A DNA stretch of 64,000 nucleotides from SIG447 sp045577075 (GCA_045577075.1 JAZNHR010000025.1:86972-150971); one strand, 5' to 3'; positions 30,286-39,116 are shown, counted from the first letter of the stretch. Program-made: numbers and translations. The notes: a model not told the origin generated them from the letters alone.

Positions 30286-30294
30286 TCCATATGC

Positions 30295-30315
30295 GGCGGT
30301 AGAGTTTCTACCGCC
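30295..30315 (+). promoter_or_regulatory. Hairpin in the rpsL leader
   Basis: Perfect 9-bp stem GGCGGTAGA / TCTACCGCC with a 3-base loop and no T-run, 10 bases after the L7Ae-like stop; a second short stem (CGGCA / TGCCG) follows before the rpsL ribosome site. Possibly a processing or translational-control element. Confidence 0.45.
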
Positions 30316-30381
30316 CATAGCCATGCTATGATACGGCAAAATGCCGCTTATTATAGAATTGATAGGTAAGGAGGTGCAATG

Positions 30382-30795
30382 ATGCCAACATTTAACCAGT
30401 TAGTCCGTAAGGGCAGAGAAACCAGCGTTTCCAAGTCCACAGCACCGGCACTTTTGAAGGGCCTGAACTCTCTTAAAAAAGAGCTGACTGATCAGAATTC
30501 CCCCCAAAAGCGCGGTGTATGCACAGCTGTAAAGACAATGACGCCGAAAAAGCCGAACTCCGCACTGCGTAAAATTGCAAGAGTACGTCTCTCTAACGGA
30601 ATCGAAGTTACTTCTTACATTCCGGGTGTAGGCCACAACTTGCAGGAGCATAGCGTTGTTCTGATTCGCGGCGGCAGAGTTAAGGACCTCCCCGGTGTGC
30701 GTTATCACATCATCAGAGGTACACTCGATACTGCAGGTGTTGCGAAGCGCGAACAGTCCAGAAGTAAGTATGGCGCAAAGAGACCCAAAAAGTAA
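30382..30795 (+). CDS. rpsL: 30S ribosomal protein S12
   Basis: A 137-residue S12. Start 30382 gives the canonical MPTFNQLVRKGR with AGGAGG 7 bases upstream; an ATG one codon earlier is too close. It carries the roughly 13-residue internal extension typical of Clostridia (SKSTAPALLKGLNSLKKE). The lysines targeted by streptomycin-resistance changes (in MTPKKPNSALRK and RVKDLPGVRYH) are wild type. A hairpin with a T-run follows in the gap to rpsG. Confidence 0.97.
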   Translation: MPTFNQLVRKGRETSVSKSTAPALLKGLNSLKKELTDQNSPQKRGVCTAVKTMTPKKPNSALRKIARVRLSNGIEVTSYIPGVGHNLQEHSVVLIRGGRVKDLPGVRYHIIRGTLDTAGVAKREQSRSKYGAKRPKK

Positions 30796-30796
30796 T

Positions 30797-30854
30797 ACCG
30801 CCGGAAGTGCGAAGAAAGGGACAGGATACCCTTTCGCGTGCGATGCGGTTTTTT
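30797..30854 (+). terminator. Terminator-like structure between rpsL and rpsG
   Basis: ACCGC (30797-30801) pairs with GCGGT (30845-30849), enclosing a GAAAGGG / CCCTTTC hairpin, and six T residues follow. It sits between two genes normally cotranscribed, so it is probably a partial terminator or an attenuator. Confidence 0.5.
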
Positions 30855-30952
30855 CGGCAGCATAGTCTGCCTATAAAATAACGCGTTGCACTAACAAAGC
30901 AAAGCTTTGAGTACCTGTGAATTCATAAATTTTAATGAAGGAGGGAAGTAAA

Positions 30953-31423
30953 GTGCCGAGAAGAGGATTTATTGCAAAAAGAGATGTTTTGCCGGACCCG
31001 CTTTACGGAGACAAAATTGTAACCCGTCTTATTAACAACATTATGCTGGATGGCAAGAAGGGTGTTGCACAGAAGATCGTATACGATGCTTTTGACATCA
31101 TTCGTGAAAAGACCGGCAAAGAGCCTGTAGAAGTATTCATGCAGGCAATGGAGAACATCATGCCTGTTCTGGAGGTAAAAGCACGCCGCGTCGGTGGTGC
31201 AACTTACCAGGTACCGATGGAGGTACGCCCGGAAAGACGCCAGACCTTAGGTCTGCGCTGGCTGACAACGTACTCCCGTGCAAGAAGTGAAAGAACAATG
31301 CGCGAACGTCTTGCAAATGAAATTTTAGATGCAACAAACAACATGGGTGCAGCTGTTAAGAAGCGTGAAGATACCCATAAGATGGCTGAAGCCAACAAAG
31401 CATTCGCTCATTACAGATGGTAG
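30953..31423 (+). CDS. rpsG: 30S ribosomal protein S7
   Basis: A 156-residue S7, the primary binder of the 16S rRNA 3' domain head. It starts at GTG 30953 (PRRGFIAKRDVLPDPLYGDKIV) with GGAGGG 7 bases before; an in-frame ATG 18 bases upstream lies in the SD region. Conserved RRVGGATYQVPMEVRP and WLTTYSRARSERTM are present. Length is standard. Confidence 0.97.
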   Translation: MPRRGFIAKRDVLPDPLYGDKIVTRLINNIMLDGKKGVAQKIVYDAFDIIREKTGKEPVEVFMQAMENIMPVLEVKARRVGGATYQVPMEVRPERRQTLGLRWLTTYSRARSERTMRERLANEILDATNNMGAAVKKREDTHKMAEANKAFAHYRW

Positions 31424-31430
31424 TTTTTAT

Positions 31431-31466
31431 CGAAGCCCGTGTCCGTCGGGCATCGGGCTTCGTTTT
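31431..31466 (+). terminator. Hairpin with T-run between rpsG and fusA
   Basis: CGAAGCCCG (31431-31439) pairs with CGGGCTTCG (31454-31462), followed by TTTT, seven bases after the rpsG stop. No promoter is evident before fusA, so read-through is needed unless the site is attenuating. Confidence 0.7.
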
Positions 31467-31545
31467 GAAACTTACCTCGTGCAGATGCAAGGCAATAGGG
31501 TCTTGCATTGGATTTGCTTAAGTCTTGGCGAGAGGAGGAATCAGT

Positions 31546-33621
31546 TTGGCAAGAGAATTTTCACTTGAAAATACAAGAAATATCGGTATCATGGCACACA
31601 TTGATGCTGGTAAAACTACAACCACAGAACGTATTCTGTTCTACACAGGCCGTGTGCATAAGATAGGCGAAACTCACGAAGGTTCGGCTACGATGGACTG
31701 GATGGAACAGGAACAGGAGCGCGGTATCACCATTACATCCGCTGCTACCACCGCACAGTGGAAGGGAACACGTATCAACATTATCGATACTCCCGGACAC
31801 GTTGACTTTACGGTTGAGGTTGAACGTTCCCTGCGCGTACTGGACGGTTCCGTTACAGTATTCTGTGCAAAGGGCGGTGTTGAACCCCAGTCCGAAAACG
31901 TTTGGAGACAGGCTGATAAATATAAAGTTCCCAGAATGGCTTATGTAAATAAGATGGACATTATGGGTGCTGATTTTTACAATGTTGTCCAGATGATGAA
32001 GGATCGTCTGCAGTGTAATGCTGTACCGATTCAGTTGCCTATCGGGGCAGAAGACACCTTCAAGGGTCTTATTGACCTTGTTGAAATGAAGGCTTACGTT
32101 TACTATGATGACCTTGGAAAGGATGAACGCGTGGAAGAAATTCCTGCGGACATGAAGGACAAGGCTGACGAGTATCGTGCAGCACTTATTGAAGCTGTTG
32201 CAGAACAGGATGAAGAGCTTATGATGAAGTATCTGGAAGGCGAAGAGCTGACCACGGAAGAAATCAAGGCTACCATCCGTAAGGCTACCATTGCAAATGA
32301 AATGGTTCCTGTCCTTTGCGGTACTTCTTACCGCAATAAGGGCGTACAGAACCTTCTGGACGCAGTTGTAGCTTACATGCCTGCACCGACGGACATTCCC
32401 CCGATTCAGGGTGTTGTTCCGGGTACAGGGGAAGAAACCGAACGTAAATCCAGCGATTCCGAGCCGTTCTCGGCTCTCGCATTTAAGATTATGACTGACC
32501 CGTTCGTTGGTAAACTGTGCTTCTTCAGAGTTTACTCCGGTACTCTTAATAAGGGCTCCGCTGTTTACAACTCTACGAAGGACAAGAACGAAAGAGTCGG
32601 CCGTATTCTTCAGATGCACGCAAATGACAGACAGGATATCGATACCGTTTACTCCGGTGATATCGCTGCTGCCGTTGGTCTTAAGAACACCGGTACCGGT
32701 GATACCCTTTGTGACGAATCGAATCCCGTAATTCTGGAATCTATGGAATTCCCGGATCCCGTTATCCGTGTTGCAATCGAGCCGAAAACAAAGGCCGGTC
32801 AGGAAAAGATGGGTATTGCACTTGCAAAGCTTGCAGAAGAAGACCCGACATTCCGTGCCTACACAGATGAAGAAACAGGGCAGACCATTATCGCCGGTAT
32901 GGGCGAGCTGCACCTGGAAATTATTGTTGACAGACTTCTGCGTGAATTCAAGGTAGAAGCAAATGTTGGTAAGCCGCAGGTATCCTACAAGGAAGCAATC
33001 CGCAAGCCTGTTCGTGTTGACCACAAATACGCACGTCAGTCCGGTGGTAAGGGTCAGTACGGTCACTGCGTACTGGAAATTGAGCCCCTTGAAGCCGGTA
33101 AAGGCTATGAATTCGTTAACAAAATCGTCGGTGGTGCAATTCCGAAGGAATACATCCCCGCTGTTGACGCCGGTGTACAGAGTGCTATGCAAAACGGTGT
33201 TCTGGCAGGCTACAACGTTGTTGACGTTCGCGTAACCCTCGTTGACGGCTCCTACCATGAAGTTGACTCTTCGGAAATGGCATTTAAGATTGCCGGTTCT
33301 ATGGCATTCAAGGATGGTTGCCGCAAGGGTGACCCGGTTCTGAAAGAACCCATCATGCAGGTTGACGTTATTGTACCTGAAGAATACATGGGCGACGTTA
33401 TGGGTGACTTAAACTCCCGCCGTGGACAGATTCAGGGTATGGAAGCAAGACCGGGCGCACAGGCAATCGCTGCCTTTGTACCGCTTAGCGAAATGTTCGG
33501 CTATGCAACGGATCTTCGTTCCAAGACACAGGGCCGTGGTCAGTATACCATGCAGCCCAGCCACTATGAAGAAGTTCCGAAGAGCATTATGGAAGCAATC
33601 ATAGCCGGCAGACAGAAATAA
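31546..33621 (+). CDS. fusA: Translation elongation factor G
   Basis: A 691-residue EF-G driving ribosomal translocation with GTP hydrolysis. The likely start is TTG 31546 (AREFSLENTRNIGIMAHIDAGKTTTTERIL) with AGGAGG 7 bases before; an earlier in-frame TTG precedes the SD. G motifs: AHIDAGKT, DTPGHVDF, NKMD; domain IV and V are complete (SDSEPFSALAFKI, EYMGDVMGDLNSRRGQI). Standard length; nothing unusual. Confidence 0.97.
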   Translation: MAREFSLENTRNIGIMAHIDAGKTTTTERILFYTGRVHKIGETHEGSATMDWMEQEQERGITITSAATTAQWKGTRINIIDTPGHVDFTVEVERSLRVLDGSVTVFCAKGGVEPQSENVWRQADKYKVPRMAYVNKMDIMGADFYNVVQMMKDRLQCNAVPIQLPIGAEDTFKGLIDLVEMKAYVYYDDLGKDERVEEIPADMKDKADEYRAALIEAVAEQDEELMMKYLEGEELTTEEIKATIRKATIANEMVPVLCGTSYRNKGVQNLLDAVVAYMPAPTDIPPIQGVVPGTGEETERKSSDSEPFSALAFKIMTDPFVGKLCFFRVYSGTLNKGSAVYNSTKDKNERVGRILQMHANDRQDIDTVYSGDIAAAVGLKNTGTGDTLCDESNPVILESMEFPDPVIRVAIEPKTKAGQEKMGIALAKLAEEDPTFRAYTDEETGQTIIAGMGELHLEIIVDRLLREFKVEANVGKPQVSYKEAIRKPVRVDHKYARQSGGKGQYGHCVLEIEPLEAGKGYEFVNKIVGGAIPKEYIPAVDAGVQSAMQNGVLAGYNVVDVRVTLVDGSYHEVDSSEMAFKIAGSMAFKDGCRKGDPVLKEPIMQVDVIVPEEYMGDVMGDLNSRRGQIQGMEARPGAQAIAAFVPLSEMFGYATDLRSKTQGRGQYTMQPSHYEEVPKSIMEAIIAGRQK

Positions 33622-33646
33622 AATAGCAGTTTTTTCTAAAAAACAC

Positions 33647-33675
33647 TTGATTTTTCTGTAAATTTATATTATTAT
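33647..33675 (+). promoter_or_regulatory. Promoter of tuf
   Basis: TTGATT (33647-33652) and TATTAT (33670-33675), 17-base spacer, after the fusA stop. Confidence 0.7.
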
Positions 33676-33718
33676 AGCTATAAGCGATAAAAAAGCAAAT
33701 TAAAGGAGGAAATTCCAA

Positions 33719-34921
33719 ATGGCGAAGGAAAAATTTGAAAGAACCAAACCGCACGTAAACATTGGTACCATTGGTCACGTTGACCATGGTAAGACATCCC
33801 TGACAGCAGCTATCACAAAGGTACTTGCTTTCCAGGGTAAGGCAAATTACGAAGCTTACGACATGATCGATAAGGCTCCGGAAGAAAGAGAAAGAGGTAT
33901 TACCATTTCTACCGCTCACGTTGAGTACGAAACGGACAACCGTCACTATGCTCACGTTGACTGCCCGGGCCACGCTGACTATGTTAAGAACATGATTACC
34001 GGTGCTGCACAGATGGACGGCGCTATCCTCGTTGTTTCCGCTGCTGACGGCCCCATGCCCCAGACAAGCGAACACATTCTTCTCTCCCGTCAGGTAGGCG
34101 TTCCCTACATTGTAGTATTCCTCAACAAGAAGGACCAGGTTGACGATCCTGAACTTCTTGAACTGGTTGAAATGGAAATTCGTGAACTCCTTAATGAGTA
34201 CGAATTCCCCGGCGATGATATTCCGATCGTAGCAGGTTCTGCTCTGCAGGCTCTGGAATGCGAATCCAACGATGCTTCTGCTCCGGAATACGCTCCCATC
34301 CTCGAACTCATGGATGCAGTTGACAGCTACATTCCCACTCCGGAAAGAAAGACTGACCTGCCCTTCCTCATGCCTGTTGAAGACGTATTCTCCATCACAG
34401 GCCGTGGTACAGTTGCTACCGGCCGTGTAGAAAGAGGTTCTTTGAAGGTTTCTGACGAAGTTGAAATCGTTGGTCTTACCGATGAATCCCGCAAGGTTGT
34501 TGTTACCGGTATCGAAATGTTCCGCAAGCTCCTCGATAGCGCAGAAGCAGGCGATAACATCGGTGCACTTCTCCGTGGTGTTCAGAGAAATGAAATCGAA
34601 CGTGGTCAGGTTCTTGCAAAGCCGGGTTCCATCAACCCCCACACAGCTTTCAAGGGCGAAGTTTACGTTCTGACCAAGGACGAAGGTGGTCGTCACACTC
34701 CGTTCTTCAACAACTACAGACCGCAGTTCTACTTCAGAACAACTGACGTTACTGGTGTTGTTAACCTGCCGGACGGCGTTGAAATGTGCATGCCTGGCGA
34801 TAACGTATCCATTTCTGTTGAGCTGATTACTCCTATCGCTATCGAAGAAGGTCTCCGTTTCGCTATCCGTGAAGGTGGCAGAACAGTTGGTTCCGGTGTT
34901 GTTAGCGCAATCAACAAATAA
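33719..34921 (+). CDS. tuf: Translation elongation factor Tu
   Basis: A 400-residue EF-Tu that carries aminoacyl-tRNA to the ribosome. GTPase motifs GHVDHGKTSL, DCPGHADYV and NKKDQVDD are intact, and the C-terminal domains II and III are full length to VVSAINK. AGGAGG lies 8 bases from ATG. Codon choice is strongly biased, as expected for the most abundant protein. It has its own promoter and a strong terminator. Confidence 0.98.
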   Translation: MAKEKFERTKPHVNIGTIGHVDHGKTSLTAAITKVLAFQGKANYEAYDMIDKAPEERERGITISTAHVEYETDNRHYAHVDCPGHADYVKNMITGAAQMDGAILVVSAADGPMPQTSEHILLSRQVGVPYIVVFLNKKDQVDDPELLELVEMEIRELLNEYEFPGDDIPIVAGSALQALECESNDASAPEYAPILELMDAVDSYIPTPERKTDLPFLMPVEDVFSITGRGTVATGRVERGSLKVSDEVEIVGLTDESRKVVVTGIEMFRKLLDSAEAGDNIGALLRGVQRNEIERGQVLAKPGSINPHTAFKGEVYVLTKDEGGRHTPFFNNYRPQFYFRTTDVTGVVNLPDGVEMCMPGDNVSISVELITPIAIEEGLRFAIREGGRTVGSGVVSAINK

Positions 34922-34933
34922 GATATGCTTTCT

Positions 34934-34965
34934 AAAGGGCTGCCCTATGGCAGCCCTTTATTTCT
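34934..34965 (+). terminator. Intrinsic terminator of tuf
   Basis: AAAGGGCTGCC / GGCAGCCCTTT stem, loop CTAT, followed by ATTTC, 13 bases after the tuf stop. Confidence 0.9.
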
Positions 34966-34995
34966 CTAAATTAAAGAATGGGGAGCGTGAAACAA

Positions 34996-35484
34996 TTGCA
35001 GAGAAGAGATAAATATAATTATTATCTGGATATCGCAGAAACCGTAATTGGCCGCGGGACTTGCCTGCGTCGCAATTACGGCGCAATCATAGTAAAAAAT
35101 GATGAAATTATTTCCAGCGGTTACACGGGCGCACCTCGTGGGAGAATGAACTGCATAGACCGTGGTACCTGCAGAAGAGAGGAACTTTGTATCCCGAGAG
35201 GAGAGCGGTATGAGCTTTGCAGGAGCGTACACGCGGAGGCAAATGCCATTATTAGTGCCTCCAGACGCGATATGATAGGCGCCGTTTTGTATCTTGTTGG
35301 AAAAGATGCGAAGACGGGGGAACTTATTGAGGATGCCACTTCCTGTGCCATGTGTCGGCGTATGATTATCAACGCCGGTATTGAGCTGGTTGTCGTTCGC
35401 AATACGAAGGATACATACCAAATTGTTTCCGTGCAGGACTGGGTTCGTAATGATGAATCCTTAGGTCTCGAAGGGGAAAAATAG
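34996..35484 (+). CDS. dCMP deaminase family protein
   Basis: A 162-residue zinc deaminase of the deoxycytidylate deaminase type. Catalytic HAE in SVHAEANAII (zinc ligand His and proton-shuttle Glu) and the CAMC pair in SCAMCRRMIINAG (zinc ligands) are present, with the family's extra Cys/His segment (GYTGAPRGRMNCIDRGTC). It would convert dCMP to dUMP for thymidylate synthesis. Start: TTG 34996 has GGGGAG about 11 bases upstream and gives QRRDKYNYYLDIAETV, the family opening; an ATG at 34978 has no SD. It stands alone between the tuf terminator and an amino acid transporter. Confidence 0.85.
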   Translation: MQRRDKYNYYLDIAETVIGRGTCLRRNYGAIIVKNDEIISSGYTGAPRGRMNCIDRGTCRREELCIPRGERYELCRSVHAEANAIISASRRDMIGAVLYLVGKDAKTGELIEDATSCAMCRRMIINAGIELVVVRNTKDTYQIVSVQDWVRNDESLGLEGEK

Positions 35485-35502
35485 TAAAAACGGAAAAACC
35501 CC

Positions 35503-35534
35503 TTGACTTTATCACGATAAAGTGCTACTATAAT
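35503..35534 (+). promoter_or_regulatory. Promoter of the amino acid ABC transporter with operator palindrome
   Basis: TTGACT (35503-35508) with TACTAT at 17 bases (35526-35531) or TATAAT at 20 (35529-35534). The palindrome CTTTATC-AC-GATAAAG (35507-35522) fills the spacer, the classic place for a repressor site. Confidence 0.65.
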
Positions 35535-35581
35535 TGTAGGCGTAAAATCGTAGTTTTACAAAAAAGAAAGGATGAATGAAT

Positions 35582-36367
35582 ATGAAAAAGTGGATTGCAC
35601 TCGTTTTAGCACTTTGCACTGTACTTTCATTCAGCGCTTGTGCAAAAAAACCTGCTGAAGTCAGTGACGGCGGCCAGACAAAGATTATTGTCGGTCTTGA
35701 TGACACTTTTGCACCCATGGGCTTCAGAACAGAAGATGGGGAGCTGGTTGGCTTTGATATTGACCTTGCAAGAGCTGTTGCCGCAGAAATGGGCGTAGAA
35801 GTTGAATTTAAGCCTATTGATTGGAATGCAAAGGAACAGGAACTTGACAGCAAAAGAATTGATATGATTTGGAACGGCATGAGCAAAAACCCTGAACGTG
35901 AAGAAAAAATGAACCTTTCCAAGCCCTACTTTAACAACTCTTTTGCGATTATGACATTAGCTTCTAAGACTATTGCAAAGAAAGCAGATTTGGCAGGCAA
36001 AACTGTTGGGACACAGGCGGCAAGCGGTGCGCTTGATGTAATTAAAAAGGACAGCATTTATGGTGAAATTGCAGATGGTCTCGCAGAATACGATACCTAT
36101 GACGAAGCTGTTATGGACCTTGAAGCCGGCAGACTGGATGCTGTTATCATTGATAAGGTTGCAGGTATGTACAAAGCAAACCAGAAGGAAGGTACCTATG
36201 CTTTTGCAGAAGAAGACTTTGGCGAAGACCTTTATGTAATCGGTCTGCGCAAGGGCGATGATGCTTTAACAGAAAGAGTAAACAAAGCACTTGACGCTGT
36301 GATTGCAAGCGGCAAGGCTGCAGAAATTTCCAAGACCTGGTTTGGTGAAGATTTAGTTCTTCGGTAA
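35582..36367 (+). CDS. Polar amino acid ABC transporter substrate-binding lipoprotein
   Basis: A 261-residue family 3 solute-binding protein. Signal peptide with lipobox SFSAC (Cys20), then the SBP_bac_3 fold: GLDDTFAPMGFRTEDGELVGFDIDLARAVA, the ligand-contact WNGMSKNPEREEKMNLSKPY, and KTVGTQAASGALDVI. Start 35582 (third Met codon area) has AAAGGA 9 bases upstream. It is the first gene of a three-gene import operon with a permease and ATPase. The ligand is probably a polar amino acid or cystine-like compound; it cannot be fixed from sequence alone. Confidence 0.9.
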   Translation: MKKWIALVLALCTVLSFSACAKKPAEVSDGGQTKIIVGLDDTFAPMGFRTEDGELVGFDIDLARAVAAEMGVEVEFKPIDWNAKEQELDSKRIDMIWNGMSKNPEREEKMNLSKPYFNNSFAIMTLASKTIAKKADLAGKTVGTQAASGALDVIKKDSIYGEIADGLAEYDTYDEAVMDLEAGRLDAVIIDKVAGMYKANQKEGTYAFAEEDFGEDLYVIGLRKGDDALTERVNKALDAVIASGKAAEISKTWFGEDLVLR

Positions 36368-36379
36368 TACAAGAATTTT

Positions 36380-36444
36380 GCGGGGCTGGCCACGGGAACA
36401 TATACGCCGCAAACGGCGTGTATATTAGCGGTCAGCCCGCTTTC
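36380..36444 (+). terminator. Large nested hairpin between binding protein and permease
   Basis: Outer stem GCGGGGCTGGCC / GGTCAGCCCGC encloses an inner 10-bp stem (ATATACGCCG / CGGCGTGTAT), then TTTCT. Such structures usually stop part of the transcription or protect the upstream message, keeping the binding protein in excess over the membrane subunits. Confidence 0.7.
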
Positions 36445-36496
36445 TAATTTAGACATAGAAAATGCCCGCGGTGGCATTTTCGGAAAAGGATTTAGC

Positions 36497-37192
36497 ATGG
36501 AGTTTTTAGCAGAAGCTTGGGCAGAAATTGTTGAATGGGTTACATATTCGGGCGGTATTATGCCGGCACTTTTAAAGGGTGGGCTGGTATCACTTCGTGT
36601 GTTTGTTCTTACGCTTGTTTTATCCCTGCCACTGGGACTGTTTATCGGTCTTATGCGGGTTTCCAAAATCGGGCCGCTGAAATGGTTTTCTTCGGCTTAT
36701 ATTTGGATTTTGCGCGGCACGCCGCTATTGCTCCAGCTTTACTTTGTGTATTATGGCCTGCCGAGCGTGGGGCTTACCCTTGACGGTGTTACGGCGGCGG
36801 TTGTTGCATTTACGCTCAATTACGCGGCGTATTTTGCGGAAATTTACCGCGGCGGCATTGAGTCGATTGACCGCGGACAGTACGAGGCGGCGAAAGCCCT
36901 CGGCTTTTCAAGCGGAAAAACGATGTGGAAGATTATTATTCCCCAGACCTTAAGTCGCATTATCCCGCCCATCACAAATGAAACGATTACCCTTGTAAAA
37001 GATACCGCACTCATTACCGCCATCAGCGTATCAGAACTTCTGCGCGCGGCAAAGGGTGCTGTAAACCGAGATTTGGATACAACAGCCTTTCTGTTGGCTG
37101 CCCTATTATATTTGTTCTTTACACTTATTTTGACAATTATTTTTAAATTTACGGAGAAGCGGTTCTCGAGGCATATAAGGAGGGAGAGCTGA
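36497..37192 (+). CDS. Amino acid ABC transporter permease
   Basis: A 231-residue membrane subunit of the HisMQ/GlnP type with five hydrophobic segments. The N-terminal LLKGGLVSLRVFVLTLVLSL opening and the EAA coupling loop (EAAKALGFSSGKTMWKIIIPQTL near residues 135-155) that contacts the ATPase are clear. AAAGGA is 6 bases from ATG. Its stop overlaps the ATPase start (TGATGG), so the two are translationally coupled; only one permease gene is present, so it probably forms a homodimer. Confidence 0.92.
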   Translation: MEFLAEAWAEIVEWVTYSGGIMPALLKGGLVSLRVFVLTLVLSLPLGLFIGLMRVSKIGPLKWFSSAYIWILRGTPLLLQLYFVYYGLPSVGLTLDGVTAAVVAFTLNYAAYFAEIYRGGIESIDRGQYEAAKALGFSSGKTMWKIIIPQTLSRIIPPITNETITLVKDTALITAISVSELLRAAKGAVNRDLDTTAFLLAALLYLFFTLILTIIFKFTEKRFSRHIRRES

Positions 37193-37953
37193 TGGCAATT
37201 TTAGAAGTTTGCGGTCTTAAAAAGAATTTTGGCTCCCTAAAGGTGCTGAAGGGGATTGATTTTCAAACGGAAAAAGGGAAGGTTACGTCGATTTTAGGCC
37301 CTTCCGGCAGCGGGAAGAGTACCTTTATTCGTTGCCTGAATCGTTTGGAAAAAATTACGGCAGGAACAATTAAAATTGATGGGGAAACTCTTGCGGACAC
37401 CGTGGACGGCAAAGTCGTTTACGCGCCCGATAGGGAAGCACGCCGTATTTGCGGAAAAACAGGTATGGTTTTCCAAAACTTCAACCTGTTTCCTCATATG
37501 ACGGTGCTGGATAATATCACCGCCGCCCCCATTTCCGTACAAAAGAGACCTGCGGCGGAAGCGGTGGAAACTGCCATGGAACTACTGAAAATGGTAGGGC
37601 TTGCGGAAAAAGCGAAGCAGTACCCCTCAGCACTTTCCGGCGGTCAGCAGCAGCGCGTTGCCATTGCCCGTGCCTTGGCGCTAAAGCCCGAAATTCTGTT
37701 CTTTGATGAGCCAACCAGTGCCCTCGACCCTGAACTTACCGGGGAAGTCCTTCGCGTTATCCGGGATTTGGCGGCAGAGCATATGACCATGCTGATTGTA
37801 ACCCACGAAATTGAATTTGCCCTCGGGGTATCCGATCAGGTGGTATTTATGGACGGCGGTCATATTGTGGAAGCCGGCACGGCGGACGCCCTGATTAACC
37901 ATCCGCAGAATGAACGTACAAAGGCATTTTTAAATCGAATGCACGAGGTGTAA
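37192..37953 (+). CDS. Amino acid ABC transporter ATP-binding protein
   Basis: A 253-residue ABC ATPase of the GlnQ/HisP type. Walker A GPSGSGKST near residue 36, Q-loop FQNFNLFPHMTVLDN, signature LSGGQQQR near 148, Walker B ILFFDEPTSALDP and switch His in VTHEIEFA. An insertion (ETLADTVDGKVVYAPDREARRICGK) before the Q-loop lengthens it slightly. It powers the transporter formed with the two preceding genes. Confidence 0.93.
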   Translation: MAILEVCGLKKNFGSLKVLKGIDFQTEKGKVTSILGPSGSGKSTFIRCLNRLEKITAGTIKIDGETLADTVDGKVVYAPDREARRICGKTGMVFQNFNLFPHMTVLDNITAAPISVQKRPAAEAVETAMELLKMVGLAEKAKQYPSALSGGQQQRVAIARALALKPEILFFDEPTSALDPELTGEVLRVIRDLAAEHMTMLIVTHEIEFALGVSDQVVFMDGGHIVEAGTADALINHPQNERTKAFLNRMHEV

Positions 37954-37955
37954 CC

Positions 37956-39071
37956 ATGCATGTAACGGGCATTGTGGCGGAATATAATCCGTTTCATACG
38001 GGACATATGTATCATATTGAAAAAGCAAGAAAGGAAACTGCAGCAAGCGGCATTGTTGCCGTAATGAGCGGTAGCTTTGTGCAAAGGGGAGAGCCTGCCG
38101 TCTTTGATAAATGGACGCGGGCTCTTCATGCACTGGAAGGCGGCGTGGATTTAGTGCTGGAATTGCCGGCGGTGTACGCCCTTTCCTCCGCAGAAGGCTT
38201 TGCAAAAGGCGCCGTGGAAACTCTAAAAAACACAGGCGTTGTGGACACACTTTCCTTCGGGAGTGAATGTGGGGATGAGAGCCTTCTTCGCCGTGCTGCA
38301 AGTATTTTAGAAGCGGAGCCGATGCAGTTTAAAGCAGTCTTGCAGGAAAAGCTGAAAGCCGGCGTATCTTATGCGGCGGCAAGACAGGCGGCGCTGGCAT
38401 GTATGGACGAAGAAGCGGCGCAAGTTTTGGACGCGCCAAATAACATTTTGGGCGTCGCGTATTTGCGCTTTTGGGACAAAGCGGCGCACACAGTCAAACG
38501 CGCAGGCGGTGGCTATCTGGATAAAACCATAAAGGGAGAATTTGCTTCTGCTCTTGCCCTTCGCGAAAAACTGCACAGGGGAGAGGACATCAGCCGATTC
38601 GTTTCCTATCAGGCGGAAGGGATTCCTGTGGCAAAAACGGAGGACTATGAAGCACTACTTCTCTACGCCCTTCGCACCCAAGGGGATAAAAAGCCACCAG
38701 CCGTTCCGGAGACCGTATGGAAACGTCTTACAAGGCAAGCTGGCGAGAGCTTGCAAAACGTACTGGAAAACGCAAAAACGAAACAAATACCGCTATCTTC
38801 TTTAAAACGGGCATGGATGCAGATTTTGTTGCAAAATACAGTGCCATCCAATGCACCACCGGCCTATATACGCGTCCTCGGCTTTAACCAAACGGGGGCG
38901 GAGATACTAAAGGCAATGAAAAAGACAGCCCGTCTTCCGGTAATTACCCGGCCGGCTGCCTTTAAAGGAGATTGCCCGATGTGGGAAACGGAAAAACGGG
39001 CAACGGATATTTATTTTCTGCCAAAGGGGCTTATGAACCAAGATGTTGTAAGAGCACCGGTACAAATATAA
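37956..39071 (+). CDS. tmcAL: tRNA(Met) cytidine acetate ligase
   Basis: A 371-residue member of the TmcAL (YlbM) nucleotidyltransferase family, which makes N4-acetylcytidine at the wobble position of elongator tRNA-Met from acetate and ATP. The class I nucleotidyl-transferase motif GIVAEYNPFHTGHMYHIEKAR is at residues 5-25, followed by VMSGSFVQRGEPAVFDKWTRA and the ISSTxIR-like stretch replaced by KGEFASALALREKL. It is a little shorter than the usual 390-410. It starts 2 bases after the ATPase stop, an operon position without evident functional link, and ends at a strong terminator. Confidence 0.85.
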   Translation: MHVTGIVAEYNPFHTGHMYHIEKARKETAASGIVAVMSGSFVQRGEPAVFDKWTRALHALEGGVDLVLELPAVYALSSAEGFAKGAVETLKNTGVVDTLSFGSECGDESLLRRAASILEAEPMQFKAVLQEKLKAGVSYAAARQAALACMDEEAAQVLDAPNNILGVAYLRFWDKAAHTVKRAGGGYLDKTIKGEFASALALREKLHRGEDISRFVSYQAEGIPVAKTEDYEALLLYALRTQGDKKPPAVPETVWKRLTRQAGESLQNVLENAKTKQIPLSSLKRAWMQILLQNTVPSNAPPAYIRVLGFNQTGAEILKAMKKTARLPVITRPAAFKGDCPMWETEKRATDIYFLPKGLMNQDVVRAPVQI

Positions 39072-39100
39072 AATCCTGTATCAAAGATACAGGATTTTTT
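39071..39100. terminator. Bidirectional intrinsic terminator
   Basis: AAATCCTGTATC / GATACAGGATTT with loop AAA and a T-run on the plus strand and an A-rich left flank; it separates tmcAL from the convergent NlpC/P60 gene. Confidence 0.85.
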
Positions 39101-39116
39101 ATCTTTTGTATCAATA

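Noticed and set aside
31561..33258. 565-codon open frame antisense to fusA
   Set aside because: It mirrors the codon bias of a highly expressed gene, has no SD or family resemblance, and lies wholly inside fusA.
33599..34696. 365-codon open frame antisense to tuf
   Set aside because: Shadow created by tuf codon bias.
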